A DNA stretch of 64,000 bases from Candidatus Poseidoniaceae archaeon (GCA_949372875.1 CASIAW010000001.1:496001-560000), one strand, 5' to 3'; shown: positions 18,801 through 26,780, counted from the first letter of the stretch. Made by a program: numbers and translations. Notes: generated by a model not told the origin, from the sequence alone.

Positions 18801-21259
18801 CAATTATCCGGGAACGCATCAAGGACCCCATCGTTATCATCATCAAGGTCTTCTGTTGAAGAATCTTGACAACCATCCGAATCGTGGTCGGTCGTTCCGG
18901 AAGAAATCCATCCAAGGTCGCCTTGGGCGCAAGCGTCATCAACATCAGGAATGGTGTCATCATCTGTATCTGAGTCCTCAGATGCATCAAGACAACCGTC
19001 CCCATCGTAATCATTGGAAGAGATTGATGTCCAGCCAAGAGCTCCGAGGGGGCATGAATCGCTTATGTCAGCAACTCCGTCGTTATCGTCATCCAGGTCT
19101 TCAGTTGAAGAGTCTTGACAACCGTCATTATCGTAATCGGTAATAGGTGGTCCAACGTTGTCAGAAGTCCAACCAATATCACCAGCACTGCAAGAATCAC
19201 TTGAATCGGCAATTCCATCGTTATCATCATCAAGGTCTTCCGTTGAGGAATCTTGGCAACCATCACCATCGTTGTCGGTAAGAGATGTGGAAATCCAGCC
19301 GGTGTCTCCAGCAGGACAGTCGTCATCATCATCAAGAACTGTATCGTTATCTTTGTCGTCATCTTCAGTCAAATCTTGGCAACCATCGCCATCGTAATCA
19401 TTTGCAGGAGTTGATGTCCAGCCTAAATCTCCAGTTGGACAAGAGTCGCTTATGTCAGCAACTCCGTCGTTATCGTCATCCAGGTCTTCAGTTGAAGAGT
19501 CTTGACAACCGTCATTATCATAATCGGTAATAGGTGGTCCAACGTTGTCAGAAGTCCAACCAATATCACCAGCACTGCAAGAATCACTTGAATCGGCAAT
19601 TCCATCGTTATCATCATCAAGGTCTTCCGTTGAGGAATCTTGGCAACCATCACCATCGTTGTCGGTAAGAGATGTGGAAATCCAGCCGGTGTCTCCAGCA
19701 GGACAGTCGTCATCATCATCAGGAACTGTATCGTTATCTTTGTCGTTATCTTCAGTCAAATCTTGGCAACCATCGCCATCGTAATCATTTGCAGGAGTTG
19801 ATGTCCAGCCTAAATCTCCAGTTGGACAAGAGTCGCTTATGTCAGCAACTCCGTCGTTATCGTCATCCAGGTCTTCAGTTGAAGAGTCTTGACAACCGTC
19901 GGAGTCGTGATCTGTCGTAGATGAATCGGAAATCCAGCCAGTATCGCCGGTTGGACAATCATCATCACCATCGAGAACTTCATCGTTATCGTCATCATCG
20001 TCCTCCGAGTGAGAGTCGAGACAACCATCAGAGTCGTGGTCAGTAACTGCGGAGGAGGTCCAATTGAGTTCGCCCTTGGGGCAATCATCAGATGCGTCTT
20101 GAATACCGTCATTGTCATCATCATCATCTTCAACAGAGATGTCGTAACAGCCATCAGAATCATAATCAGTGCTCGGACTAGAAATCCAACCTTTGTCGCC
20201 TGTAGGGCAAGAATCGGAACCATCTTCCACATCATCATTGTCGTCATCATCATCTTCAGTAGCATCCTTGCATCCGTCGGAATCGTAGTCATTCAAAAGG
20301 CTCGGAGTCCATCCAATATCACCCTCTTGACATGAGTCAAAGCTATCAAAGACGCCGTCATTGTCGTCATCTGTATCTTCGGTTGAATCAAGACATCCAT
20401 CGGAATCATGATCGTTAGCAGATGATGAAATCCAACTCAGGGCGCCTGTTGGGCAAATATCGAGAGTATCGCTGATTCCATCATTATCGTCATCAGAGTC
20501 TTCAGTAGAGTCTTGGCAACCATCCGAGTCGTGGTCTGTTCCAGTAGTGGAGGTCCAACCTAATGCGCCGGAAAGACAACTGTCGCTGACATCTTCAACA
20601 CCATCGCCATCGTCGTCATCGTCTTCGGTTGAAGAATCTTGACAGCCATCTGTATCGTAATCAGTGAGAGATGTTGAGGTCCAACTTAGATCGCCTCGAG
20701 GGCATGAATCTGCGCCATCTGTAATTCCATCACCGTCATCGTCAGAATCTTCTGCCCCATCATCCCGACAACCGTCGGTATCGTGATCGGATGCCGAATT
20801 TGAGGTCCAGCCAGTGTCACCGGCGGGACATGAATCACTACCGTCCGGAATTCCATCGTTATCATCGTCAGTGTCTTCGAGAGAATCTTGACATCCATCG
20901 CCATCGTTATCTGTAAGAGAAGTTGAAGTCCAACCAAGATTGCCTAACGGACAGGTGTCAACGCCGTCGTTAATGTCATCGTTATCGTCATCAGGGTCTT
21001 CCGAGGTATCGTCCTTACATCCATCAGAATCATAATCCGTGGAGGGAGTCGATGTCCAGTTCGTTTCACCATCGATACAATCGTCGGCTGAATCAAGCAC
21101 TGAGTCGCCATCTGTGTCAGACCGACCGTTCGCAAAAGCATAATTTTGGTCATCGAGTTCGAAGTCGACAAACATCACTTGAGCCGAGGAAATTGATGAC
21201 ATTAAAAACATCAACAGGGCTACAAAAGAGGCCAACTTGTGCGTACGCTCCGCTACCAT
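12857..21259 (-). CDS. Giant acidic cell-surface protein with about 62 Asp-rich TSP3-like repeats
   Basis: The predicted product has about 2800 residues. It has a signal peptide (MVAERTHKLASFVALLMFLM), then about 62 units of roughly 42 residues, and a C-terminal membrane anchor (VVTTLAIAIVPTVIGILLLAY) with a short basic tail. Each unit follows DDDNDGxxDxxDxCPxGxxGW, then a spacer with TDxDxDGCxD. The DxDxDG loops are calcium-binding motifs as in thrombospondin type 3 repeats, and the two Cys per unit suggest one disulfide each. Two units (ending GDACDDDDD) are closer to classical TSP3. About a quarter of residues are Asp. I place the start at ATG 21259, where a TATA box 26 bases upstream implies a leaderless transcript; an open frame continues to 21475. 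A calcium-stiffened stalk or adhesin role is inferred. Confidence 0.9.
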   Translation of the reverse strand: MVAERTHKLASFVALLMFLMSSISSAQVMFVDFELDDQNYAFANGRSDTDGDSVLDSADDCIDGETNWTSTPSTDYDSDGCKDDTSEDPDDDNDDINDGVDTCPLGNLGWTSTSLTDNDGDGCQDSLEDTDDDNDGIPDGSDSCPAGDTGWTSNSASDHDTDGCRDDGAEDSDDDGDGITDGADSCPRGDLSWTSTSLTDYDTDGCQDSSTEDDDDDGDGVEDVSDSCLSGALGWTSTTGTDHDSDGCQDSTEDSDDDNDGISDTLDICPTGALSWISSSANDHDSDGCLDSTEDTDDDNDGVFDSFDSCQEGDIGWTPSLLNDYDSDGCKDATEDDDDDNDDVEDGSDSCPTGDKGWISSPSTDYDSDGCYDISVEDDDDDNDGIQDASDDCPKGELNWTSSAVTDHDSDGCLDSHSEDDDDDNDEVLDGDDDCPTGDTGWISDSSTTDHDSDGCQDSSTEDLDDDNDGVADISDSCPTGDLGWTSTPANDYDGDGCQDLTEDNDKDNDTVPDDDDDCPAGDTGWISTSLTDNDGDGCQDSSTEDLDDDNDGIADSSDSCSAGDIGWTSDNVGPPITDYDNDGCQDSSTEDLDDDNDGVADISDSCPTGDLGWTSTPANDYDGDGCQDLTEDDDKDNDTVLDDDDDCPAGDTGWISTSLTDNDGDGCQDSSTEDLDDDNDGIADSSDSCSAGDIGWTSDNVGPPITDYDNDGCQDSSTEDLDDDNDGVADISDSCPLGALGWTSISSNDYDGDGCLDASEDSDTDDDTIPDVDDACAQGDLGWISSGTTDHDSDGCQDSSTEDLDDDNDGVLDAFPDNCPKGVLNWTSNAGNDFDGDGCRDIDEDFDNDNDNVQNLVDDCPNGLTGWTSTSLTDHDTDGCQDASSEDLDDDNDGVADTAPDDCPIGDLSWTSTSVTDHDTDGCQDSTSEDLDDDNDGILDLTPDDCQTGDLGWTSTSVTDYDTDGCQDSSSEDLDDDNDDVEDLAPDLCQTGLLGWISDSMNDHDSDGCKDSNTEDADDDNDGILDGSDTCPTGETGWISDLTNDQDQDGCKDDTEDDDSDNDTVPDVDDDCNAGAIGWTSTPATDNDGDGCQDSGEDDDDDNDSILDVDDDCSAGEIDWVPSTLTDYDSDGCKDSTLEDPDDDNDTVPDIDDSCGPPTGELDWISTPSTDGDGDGCKDDAEDFDDDGDGVNDVDDLCPNGVTGWNSGSSTDHDSDGCEDLTEDLDDDNDGLADLVDDCDRGDLGWISSGATDYDTDGCQDSTIEDLDDDNDGVADTLDTCDKGILGWNSTSITDHDGDGCQDASAEDLDDDNDGVADLAPDDCHFGNVGWTSDASTDYDSDGCEDDSPEDLDDDNDGVLDSHPDLCPKGEMGWTPSPITDYDGDGCRDSTEDDDNDNDGVADIVDDCLNGNLNWTSDETTDNDGDGCQDSDQTEDNDDDNDGILDSLDSCPDGDVGWSPGSNTDYDSDGCQDSGEDEDDDNDTILDGDDNCGPPTGELGWISSITIDYDSDGCRDATEDNDDDDDGVVDSSDDCVKGNLDWISSPSTDWDGDGCEDDTPEDLDADNDTYPDVSDDCPKGDIGWTPTGLNDYDSDGCKDSTEDDDDDNDTVDDVDDTCPKGNLSWISTPITDNDGDGCRDSTEDIDDDDDGKTDNLDNCPLTPNPLQENHDSDTEGDACDDDDDNDGVDDDVPDVCQLGTLGWISSPATDYDSDGCLDSGEDGDDDNDGVADGNDDCVTGNLDWISDSTTDWDSDGCEDASPEDLDDDNDGMIDLVDDCPRNSDLGWISSSTTDYDSDGCRDAGEDNDDDNDTVTDSNDNCPQSTVGWISTPVTDNDGDGCSNANDTDDDNDGINDTLDNCIFVANPDQADYDSDEAILGFGFSGDACDDDDDNDGVLDVLDDCHFGNLGWVSNSLTDHDQDGCQDGSSEDTDDDNDGVEDSIDDCPTGSVGWVAGPDTDYDSDGCEDANEDLDDDNDTVPDVNDNCPKGEIGWTPTPAIDYDSDGCRDLTEDFDDDNDGILDVDDVVCQKGDLGWISNPVTDHDSDGCRDAGEDLDDDNDTRADTSDDCRIGELGWISDSVGPPITDYDADGCRDETEDNDDDNDFILDDDDSCRLGDLGWVSRPSTDHDSDGCNDVTEDDDDDNDGMTDNEDQCPKGDTYWDASYDPGSPPDHDADGCRDATEDTDDDNDWVPDSIDLCPRGIHSWPQDLTPLGYSDYDSDGCLDQFHTPSGYEEDLDDDNDGVLDVGDSCPMGDLNWISTPVNDNDRDGCKDDSEDTDDDNDGTEDIDDLCPQGDSGWIPSNETDYDSDGCQDLLEDNDDDNDGVYDINDLCPKGELGWISLEGTDYDSDGCHDELEDLDDDNDQILDLVDNCSKGQRFWISTLMTDYDRDGCYDGTEDLDDDNDSVLDTMDECPKGNLNWTSGNSTDYDLDGCLDSTEDLDDDSDNVLDVDDNCPKGELGWLSTTSTDHDSDGCRDSTEDMDDDNDGLADLIDKCPLGRANWDSSAFDHDSDGCRDSLEDDDNDNDGILNSADNCVAGNLNWVSSPSTDLDGDGCLDSLEDSDDDDDGILDVSDACARGETSWTSTSAEDYDSDGCRDSSEDLDDDDDKVLDESDSCNGMKLQWTSSPATDFDGDGCYDESSEDQDDDNDGVFDTMDNCPKGMTSWISEITNDYDLDGCLDSGEDLDDDGDSVPDEFDTCPLGEMNWESSTLTDSDLDGCRDGTEDFDYFIADSSGQDPCENSLAPDCTGPTSNRDVITEESSDEQVKQLVVTTLAIAIVPTVIGILLLAYRMKW
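19059..19900 (-). repeat. 387-bp near-identical tandem duplication (two full copies plus 68 bp)
   Basis: Bases 19059-19445 and 19446-19832 are aligned without gaps, and I count three mismatches. A third, partial copy runs from 19833 to about 19900 before diverging. The unit is 129 codons, exactly three protein repeats, so the frame is kept. The differences change one Pro to Leu and one Asn to Asp in the protein; the third is silent. Other repeats in the gene are far more diverged, so this is a recent duplication or conversion. Confidence 0.9.
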
Positions 21260-21280
21260 GGAATGAGGGGGGGGAGTGGT

Positions 21281-21290
21281 CTTTTTATCC
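21281..21290 (-). promoter_or_regulatory. TATA box for the giant repeat protein, implying a leaderless mRNA
   Basis: The minus strand reads GGATAAAAAG centred about 26 bases before the ATG at 21259. That is the normal TATA-to-start distance in archaea, so transcription would begin at the start codon itself. No ribosome binding site precedes the ATG, which fits. This element is the main reason for choosing the 21259 start. Confidence 0.55.
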
Positions 21291-21407
21291 TTCCGTTGAA
21301 AAACGCTATGCTCAACTGCCATAATCATCACTTTCGACCCGCTTAAAGTTAATACTTTCGACTCTTCGAAGCGCAAAGAACATGGCCTAGAATCGTTTGG
21401 AAAAAAC

Positions 21408-21881
21408 ATGCCCCGATTCTTGTACTTTGGTCGCGGCGGGGGCTTGTTGGACTCCCTCGTTGAAGCAGGTGGCATTCAAGTTCAGACTGCAACTGAGGCG
21501 GAAGCAATCGTCGTAGAGACATATGACAACAAATCCTCAAATCCTGTAGAACGCCTAACAGGGACCATTGAACTGGTCCGAAAGGCGTTGGATGAAATCG
21601 AACATTCACCGGTGCAAAGAATGATCGTCATTGCTGATCAATCCTCTACAAAAGGGAAGATGAGAAAAGGTGCAAGTTCAGGAGTTGCAGTTAATGACGT
21701 CCACGGATTTGGAACGTTAACTGCCGAAGTATTGAGCCGTAGAGCTGCTAATTTGGGAGTTTCGACAAAGGTATTCCGCATTAAATCGAGTCAAGAACAG
21801 GACACAAAATCAGAGATTCTCTCAACCCTTCTTGGGAATGATGATTCAATCACATACTCAGTGATGACGCTCGGTGCATAG
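21408..21881 (+). CDS. Conserved-looking hypothetical protein, 157 residues
   Basis: I do not recognise this family. The protein starts with a short strand and Gly-rich loop (MPRFLYFGRGGGLLDSL). It has alternating strands and helices through the middle (RMIVIADQSSTKGKMRKGAS), and ends in ITYSVMTLGA. It has no signal peptide or membrane segment, so it is probably a cytoplasmic alpha/beta protein. The sequence AVNDVHGFGTLTAEVLSRRA is the most distinctive part. It is divergent from the giant repeat gene, with a 148-base gap, and lies 30 bases before a glutaredoxin gene on the same strand, so it may be co-transcribed with it. A thiol or redox link is possible but rests on neighbourhood only. Confidence 0.7.
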   Translation: MPRFLYFGRGGGLLDSLVEAGGIQVQTATEAEAIVVETYDNKSSNPVERLTGTIELVRKALDEIEHSPVQRMIVIADQSSTKGKMRKGASSGVAVNDVHGFGTLTAEVLSRRAANLGVSTKVFRIKSSQEQDTKSEILSTLLGNDDSITYSVMTLGA

Positions 21882-21911
21882 CCTCAAGTAGAGTGGCAAG
21901 AATTATTCGAT

Positions 21912-22196
21912 ATGGGCGAGGAAATACTCTTTGAACACGCAAAATCAAATTCGACAGAGTTTCTCATTTACACGGGCAACTTTTGCGGTTATTGTACCGC
22001 AGCAACGCGTTTACTTGACCGAAAAGGACTCTCATTTACCGAATACAACTTTGATGAGATTCCAAATTTAAGGCAATCAATTGTTGAGGCAACAGGGCAT
22101 CGCACAGTACCTGTAATATTCGATATCAAGGGTGAACAGACAGTTTTCATCGGCGGTTATGACCAGTTACAACCGTATCTGCGACAACGCAGTTAA
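21912..22196 (+). CDS. Glutaredoxin
   Basis: A 94-residue thioredoxin-fold protein. The active site is CGYC (in NFCGYCTAATRLL), the cis-Pro loop is TVPVIF, and a GGYDQL segment follows, where other glutaredoxins have GG(F/Y/C)(D/T). These mark a dithiol glutaredoxin, acting in the cytoplasm on protein disulfides or as an electron donor. It follows the hypothetical gene at 21408 by 30 bases. Its last 30 bases overlap the 3' end of the convergent esterase gene, which is unusual. Confidence 0.92.
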   Translation: MGEEILFEHAKSNSTEFLIYTGNFCGYCTAATRLLDRKGLSFTEYNFDEIPNLRQSIVEATGHRTVPVIFDIKGEQTVFIGGYDQLQPYLRQRS

Positions 22197-22781
22197 CCAT
22201 TCTTTCAAGGCTTCATGATGCTCCATTGGAATCATATGGCCCTTCGGGTGTTCAATTAATTCCATTGCCCAGCCTGCTGATTCAAACACGTGAGCAACAG
22301 CCCAACCATCCTGCAGAGAGACGCGCAAATCTCGTTCGCCATGCATCCAGAACAGATGCTTTGGCTCCAACTGCGCAAGGCGAATTCGGAGTTCCATTTC
22401 TCGAACTAACCTGGTCCCCATAGCGACAACACCCACTATTCTGTCTGCCAGAGGCAACTGTAACATTTCTTGAGCCATTGCTCCACCTTGAGAAAAACCT
22501 CCAACCACGAGAGGACCGAGTGGTGCTTGTTCAGCAATCAGTTGTTCAAGTTGTGAAAGGGAAGAATCAACATCAATCAATTCTCTGCGTGAAAGTGTCA
22601 TCCGACGTGTTGCATCAGCATCTTCATCCTCATAGCGCCACCATGTTCGTCCTCTTAGTGGATGGCTGTAACGGGCTTCCGGGACAATCAAAGTCCATCC
22701 TTCAGGGAGTATTTTTTCTGCAAAGGGACGCATCATACTGGCATCGCCAGTCATTCCATGCATCATGATGAGCGTAGGCAA
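22167..22781 (-). CDS. Alpha/beta hydrolase, phospholipase/carboxylesterase family
   Basis: A 204-residue serine hydrolase. The nucleophile elbow is GGFSQGG, the catalytic Asp is likely in HGERDLRVSL, and the His is in HPKGHMIPM. The opening strand and oxyanion loop are LIMMHGMTGDASMM. Family members cleave carboxyl esters of lipids or acylated compounds. The start is a TTG at 22781, supported by GAGGTG five bases upstream; the ATGs further in would remove the first beta strand. It lies nine bases downstream of the lipoprotein gene at 22791-23756, on the same strand, so they may share a transcript. Its 3' end overlaps the glutaredoxin gene by 30 bases. Confidence 0.88.
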   Translation of the reverse strand: MPTLIMMHGMTGDASMMRPFAEKILPEGWTLIVPEARYSHPLRGRTWWRYEDEDADATRRMTLSRRELIDVDSSLSQLEQLIAEQAPLGPLVVGGFSQGGAMAQEMLQLPLADRIVGVVAMGTRLVREMELRIRLAQLEPKHLFWMHGERDLRVSLQDGWAVAHVFESAGWAMELIEHPKGHMIPMEHHEALKEWLTALSQIRL

Positions 22782-22790
22782 AAGAACACC

Positions 22791-23756
22791 TCACAGTGTC
22801 CATTGGAAGACAAGTGCACCGGCAACACGCAGGTGAACAAAAGATCCTGGGCCTCGTACGGTTACGGTGAGCGAATATTCTCCGGTGTTTGACGGAATAG
22901 TGCCAATAGCACCTTTCTCAGTTGCACCTGAGCCCCATGCTCTGGTAAGTGGAGATGCTCCTGCGTGGTCTTTCATCGAAAGCGAACCTGAGCCACCTTG
23001 GCTGATTTCCACATCAAGATACCACACAAGTGTATTCCAACCGCCCTCCGTAGAATGGCCTTCATCCAAGAACGTGTCATACACTTCTTGGTCATTTTCT
23101 TCATAGAGACTGTCGAGTAAATCGCCGGCCCGATAAAAGAAAACATCACCGGAATAACCACTTCGAGCAGCGTTCAAATCCATTCGCAGTTGGCGCACAC
23201 CGTCACCGTCTCGCCAAACAAAAGAATCCATGAATTCGTTGTTACCATTAAAGGTGTAAGAGATTTCATGGCCCTCATCAGAAGTTGCAGAGACTCGTGC
23301 ATTGCCGTTTGTAATCGAATCGGTCGTGGCTGTCCAATCCTGTCCCAAAAGGGTGAACGTCCAGGAGTCTCCAACAGTCCATGGGAAGGAGAATACCTGT
23401 TGCGGCTCACCGTTTTCATACACTGATAAACCGTCAAGAGTGACACGGCCAAGGAACGGGTTGTGATTGATGACAGCGTGACGTTGTGCTTCACGCTCCG
23501 AAGAGATTCCAAGACGATACACGCCTTCTTCATCATCGATTTCAGCAACGACCAATCGAGCGCTGTCTTCACCAAACTGAGGGGTAATGAACGTGTAGAG
23601 CCATTGGTCGCCGACTTCCCACTGGGGAAGCAGTTTCTGTTCCTCAGTGGTTGTGTCCTCGTTAGAAGACATTGTCGAACCAGAGGTGCATCCGGCCAAA
23701 GCGCTGGTGCACAACAAAAGCAACAGCATTACGCTCGCTTCAAATCTTCGACCCAT
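22791..23756 (-). CDS. Lipoprotein of unknown function
   Basis: A 321-residue exported lipoprotein. The signal peptide ends in a lipobox, LAGC (about residues 19-22), followed by a Ser/Thr/Glu linker. The mature part is rich in beta strands and aromatic residues, with repeated phrases WEVGDQWLYTF and WTVGDSWTFTL, so two related sheet motifs are likely. The C-terminus (YSLTVTVRGPGSFVHLRVAG) looks like a carbohydrate-binding or jellyroll-type end, but I cannot assign a family. It sits between the membrane pyrophosphatase and the esterase on the same strand. Confidence 0.8.
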   Translation of the reverse strand: MGRRFEASVMLLLLLCTSALAGCTSGSTMSSNEDTTTEEQKLLPQWEVGDQWLYTFITPQFGEDSARLVVAEIDDEEGVYRLGISSEREAQRHAVINHNPFLGRVTLDGLSVYENGEPQQVFSFPWTVGDSWTFTLLGQDWTATTDSITNGNARVSATSDEGHEISYTFNGNNEFMDSFVWRDGDGVRQLRMDLNAARSGYSGDVFFYRAGDLLDSLYEENDQEVYDTFLDEGHSTEGGWNTLVWYLDVEISQGGSGSLSMKDHAGASPLTRAWGSGATEKGAIGTIPSNTGEYSLTVTVRGPGSFVHLRVAGALVFQWTL

Positions 23757-23805
23757 GCTACTCCGAGTTGGGCTTTCTTCAAGAGCCTAACGCTTCAAGA
23801 AGTCT

Positions 23806-25947
23806 TCAAAGAAGACCTGTTTTTGTGAGTTCACCGGTTCCAGCAAGTACCACTGCAACAATGGACATCAATTTGATGAGGATGTTGAGTGATGGACCGG
23901 AGGTGTCTTTGAATGGATCCCCGATGGTGTCGCCGATAACAGCTGCTTCGTGCGCCTCATCGCCTTTCTTTGCACCTTCAATGTGTCCTTGTTCGATTGC
24001 TTTCTTTGCATTGTCCCAAGCGCCACCAGCGTTTGCCATGAACAGAGCCATGAGAACACCTGTAACCAAAGAACCTGCAAGAAGACCGCCGAGTGCTTCC
24101 GAACCAAGTGCAAGACCTACTGCAACTGGGGCGACGATAGCAACAACACCTGGTCCGACCATTTCTCGCAGGGCTGCCTTGGTAGAAATATCAACACAGG
24201 ATGCACTGTCGGGATACATGGTCCCTTCAGATTCAATTTGAGTTGGCCATGTGGAGACATCAGAAACGTCAACACCTTCTGGAGTATCTGCTTCGAGTGC
24301 CTTTCGCATGATAGCGAATTGACGACGGATTTCAACAACCATGTCACCTGCAGCCTTTCCAACGGAGGTCATGGTCATTGCCGCAACTACGAAGGGTAGA
24401 CCGCCACCAATGAGAAGACCAACGACAACCAGTGGGTTATCGAGTGATAAATTCATGTCTCCGCCGATTTCGGCCATGTAGGCAGCAAACAAAGCGAGTG
24501 CCGTCAAAGCAGCAGACCCAATAGCGAATCCTTTGCCAACTGCAGCAGTTGTGTTACCAATCGTGTCGAGTTCATCAGTTATTGCTCTGACATCAGCACC
24601 TAGGCCACTCATCTCTGCGATTCCACCGGCATTGTCAACAACTGGGCCGTAAGCATCGACGGTCATTGTAACACCGACTGTAGCCAGCATACCCATTGCA
24701 GCCATAGCAATACAGTAGAGTCCATATTCAGAACCACCAAAGTGATTTGCTCCAATGATACCTGCTGCAATGAGCAAGATTGGAACGAAGGTCGACATCA
24801 TACCAACAGAAAGACCAGCGATAGCATTGGTTGCTGGACCTGTTTTCGACATCTCTCCGATATGGGGGATTGCCTTTGGTTTGATTCCAAAGACTTTCTC
24901 AATCCCAGTGTAGTATTCTGTGACTATACCGACGAGGATACCAACAACACTACCCAAAACGACTGAATGCATGACACCGAATTCGACATCAATCAGTCCT
25001 TGGTTGATAGACAGATAGCCGCCAGCCCAAAACAAAAGTGCTGCGATGAAGGTCGTGTTACGAAGAGCTGCTGCTGCATCCTTACCGTTCTTGAGGAGAT
25101 ACATGGAGAATACACCAATAATAGAAGCGAGGTAGCCAATGAGGCCAAGCATAATTGGCATCAAGATATAGTCGGATGCACCAGTGAATCCTACGCCGCC
25201 GAAGCCATCCGAACTTGCAATAATCATTGCTGCGATAATTGAACCAACGAAGGATTCGAAGATATCTGCACCCATTCCAGCAACGTCACCGACATTGTCA
25301 CCGACATTGTCTGCGATAACTCCGGGGTTACGTGGGTCATCTTCAGGAATTCCTGCTTCGACCTTACCGACAAGATCTGCACCAACGTCAGCAGCCTTGG
25401 TGTAAATACCGCCACCAACACGAGCAAAGAGAGCAATGGAGGAAGCGCCCATTCCAAATCCTGCCGCAGCAGAAAGGTTCGAGCCATCATCTCCGGCACC
25501 AAGCCAGAATGCGACAAGTGAGATTCCGAGAAGTCCAAGGCCTCCGACAGAGAGACCCATAACGGCCCCGCCGTTGTATGAAACTGCCAAAGCACCTGCT
25601 CGACCATCGGACTTAGCTGCCATAGTGGTTCTGCCGTTTGCAGAAGTAGCCGCACGCATTCCTGAGAATCCTGCGATAACGGATGCAATTGCACCAGCAA
25701 AGAATGCGATGGATGTATCAACATCATTCAAAAAGGCGAGAACGGCACCGACAATAACCACGAAAATGGAGAGGACTCGGTATTCTGCGAAGAGGAACGC
25801 CATAGCGCCTTCTTGAATTTCTTCTGTGATTTTGGCAACTTTTTCGTTGTCTATTTTCACTTTGTTAACTTGTTGGTACAGCATAAACGCAACAACAAGT
25901 CCGAAAAGACCTGCACCTGCGGCAATCATTGGTATATTATCCATCAT
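23806..25947 (-). CDS. hppA: Membrane-bound ion-pumping pyrophosphatase, probably sodium type
   Basis: This 713-residue protein couples pyrophosphate hydrolysis to ion transport across the membrane. The catalytic signatures are intact: [22 protein letters not shown] in the middle, [16 protein letters not shown], and the C-terminal GGAWDNAKK with [11 protein letters not shown]. The segment [10 protein letters not shown] has Ala where potassium-independent enzymes have Lys, so it should need potassium. The motif [10 protein letters not shown] keeps the Glu that marks the Thermotoga-like sodium-pumping group. From these residues I infer a K+-dependent, Na+-pumping enzyme; a dual Na+/H+ pump is the alternative. 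It is a single-gene unit, divergent from the NifU-like gene. Confidence 0.95.
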   Translation of the reverse strand: MMDNIPMIAAGAGLFGLVVAFMLYQQVNKVKIDNEKVAKITEEIQEGAMAFLFAEYRVLSIFVVIVGAVLAFLNDVDTSIAFFAGAIASVIAGFSGMRAATSANGRTTMAAKSDGRAGALAVSYNGGAVMGLSVGGLGLLGISLVAFWLGAGDDGSNLSAAAGFGMGASSIALFARVGGGIYTKAADVGADLVGKVEAGIPEDDPRNPGVIADNVGDNVGDVAGMGADIFESFVGSIIAAMIIASSDGFGGVGFTGASDYILMPIMLGLIGYLASIIGVFSMYLLKNGKDAAAALRNTTFIAALLFWAGGYLSINQGLIDVEFGVMHSVVLGSVVGILVGIVTEYYTGIEKVFGIKPKAIPHIGEMSKTGPATNAIAGLSVGMMSTFVPILLIAAGIIGANHFGGSEYGLYCIAMAAMGMLATVGVTMTVDAYGPVVDNAGGIAEMSGLGADVRAITDELDTIGNTTAAVGKGFAIGSAALTALALFAAYMAEIGGDMNLSLDNPLVVVGLLIGGGLPFVVAAMTMTSVGKAAGDMVVEIRRQFAIMRKALEADTPEGVDVSDVSTWPTQIESEGTMYPDSASCVDISTKAALREMVGPGVVAIVAPVAVGLALGSEALGGLLAGSLVTGVLMALFMANAGGAWDNAKKAIEQGHIEGAKKGDEAHEAAVIGDTIGDPFKDTSGPSLNILIKLMSIVAVVLAGTGELTKTGLL

Positions 25948-26111
25948 TATAGAACACCTGTAATTGCGGCGACCAAAGAACCCTTCATAAGTGGTTCCCC
26001 AAACAAAACACTCTCTCTACGGCTTTTAGAGGGTTCTTCCTATGTGCCGAGGCACCATCAAAACCTACCAAAGCAAGCAATTGTTGAAAGAGGAGAGCCT
26101 ACAGCGGTGTA

Positions 26112-26450
26112 ATGATGAGCATCAGTGCAGAGGAGATCTTGGCCGAGATTGGCCCAGTTCAAGAAATCCTTGATGAGCACGATGGTGTTGTCACAGTCCT
26201 CGACACCACCGGGGGAAACATCATGCTCTCACTGGATGGTGGATGCAACGGCTGTTCATCGACTCCAATGACGGCAATGCAAATCTATTATTCTCTCAAG
26301 AAACTCGAATACATCAATGATGTCATCTTTGTCAATGGAGAATTACCTGAGTATATGCGAACCTTCATCGACCAAAAGATGGCAAAGGAAGCTGCGAATT
26401 CAGACCAAGTCGAGACCGACTCTTCACAGCCTCGTGGCGAAATTGTATAA
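26112..26450 (+). CDS. NifU-like C-terminal domain Fe-S carrier
   Basis: A 112-residue protein with the NifU C-terminal (Nfu) fold. The core is TVLDTTGGNIMLSLDGGCNG, with the Cys-X2-Cys motif CNGC followed by SSTPMT, where other members have a Cys-Pro-Ser-Ser-type loop. Two such proteins can hold a [4Fe-4S] cluster between them and pass it to apo-proteins. The tail after residue 85 is acidic and probably flexible. The gene starts ATGATG, so 26112 or 26115 can be the start. Its stop codon directly abuts the stop of the convergent gene at 26451. Confidence 0.85.
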   Translation: MMSISAEEILAEIGPVQEILDEHDGVVTVLDTTGGNIMLSLDGGCNGCSSTPMTAMQIYYSLKKLEYINDVIFVNGELPEYMRTFIDQKMAKEAANSDQVETDSSQPRGEIV

Positions 26451-26780
26451 CTACTCTTCTTCACTCGATTTCCCAATGGTGTGAGGATTCGCTCCAAACG
26501 AAACATTTTCTCCTTTAATGTTCATTCGAGCCGATATAGCGATGACAATACATACCAAGGAAAGGGGCTTTGGCAGATAATTGGAACCCCACAACTCTCC
26601 ACCGGACAAGGAAAGCCACCATAGAACCCCCGCAGCGCCAATAAGAAGCAAAGCAATGACGTTCTGAACAATGTTTTCCGCTTTTTCAGAGCGGGAAAAA
26701 GTGGCGATGAATGTGAACAGAATCGCCGAAACCCCACAGAGTAACTCTGCAAGAGATTCGATGAACTCGACGCTGACCAT
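26451..26780 (-). CDS. Small membrane protein of unknown function
   Basis: About 109 residues from ATG 26780. Two to three membrane helices are visible (LLCGVSAILFTFIATF, NVIALLLIGAAGVLWWLSL, and PLSLVCIVIAISARMNI). The tail is short and ends in Glu (SSEEE). No motif points to a function. An open frame continues to 26900, but that would overlap the divergent polX start and adds an unlikely Pro-rich N-terminus; ATG 26822 is another option. It stands alone, convergent with the NifU-like gene with no base between the stops. Confidence 0.6.
   Translation of the reverse strand: MVSVEFIESLAELLCGVSAILFTFIATFSRSEKAENIVQNVIALLLIGAAGVLWWLSLSGGELWGSNYLPKPLSLVCIVIAISARMNIKGENVSFGANPHTIGKSSEEE

Noticed and set aside
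13488..20335. Long open frames on the plus strand and in other minus frames across the giant repeat gene
   Set aside because: They mirror the repeated GAT/GAC-rich codons of the real gene and give Ser/Arg/His/Met-rich, low-complexity products without start signals.
12857..21259. Regular repeats that could be mistaken for a CRISPR array
   Set aside because: The repeats are in frame, code for protein, vary in sequence, and have no constant repeat with unique spacers; no cas gene is nearby.
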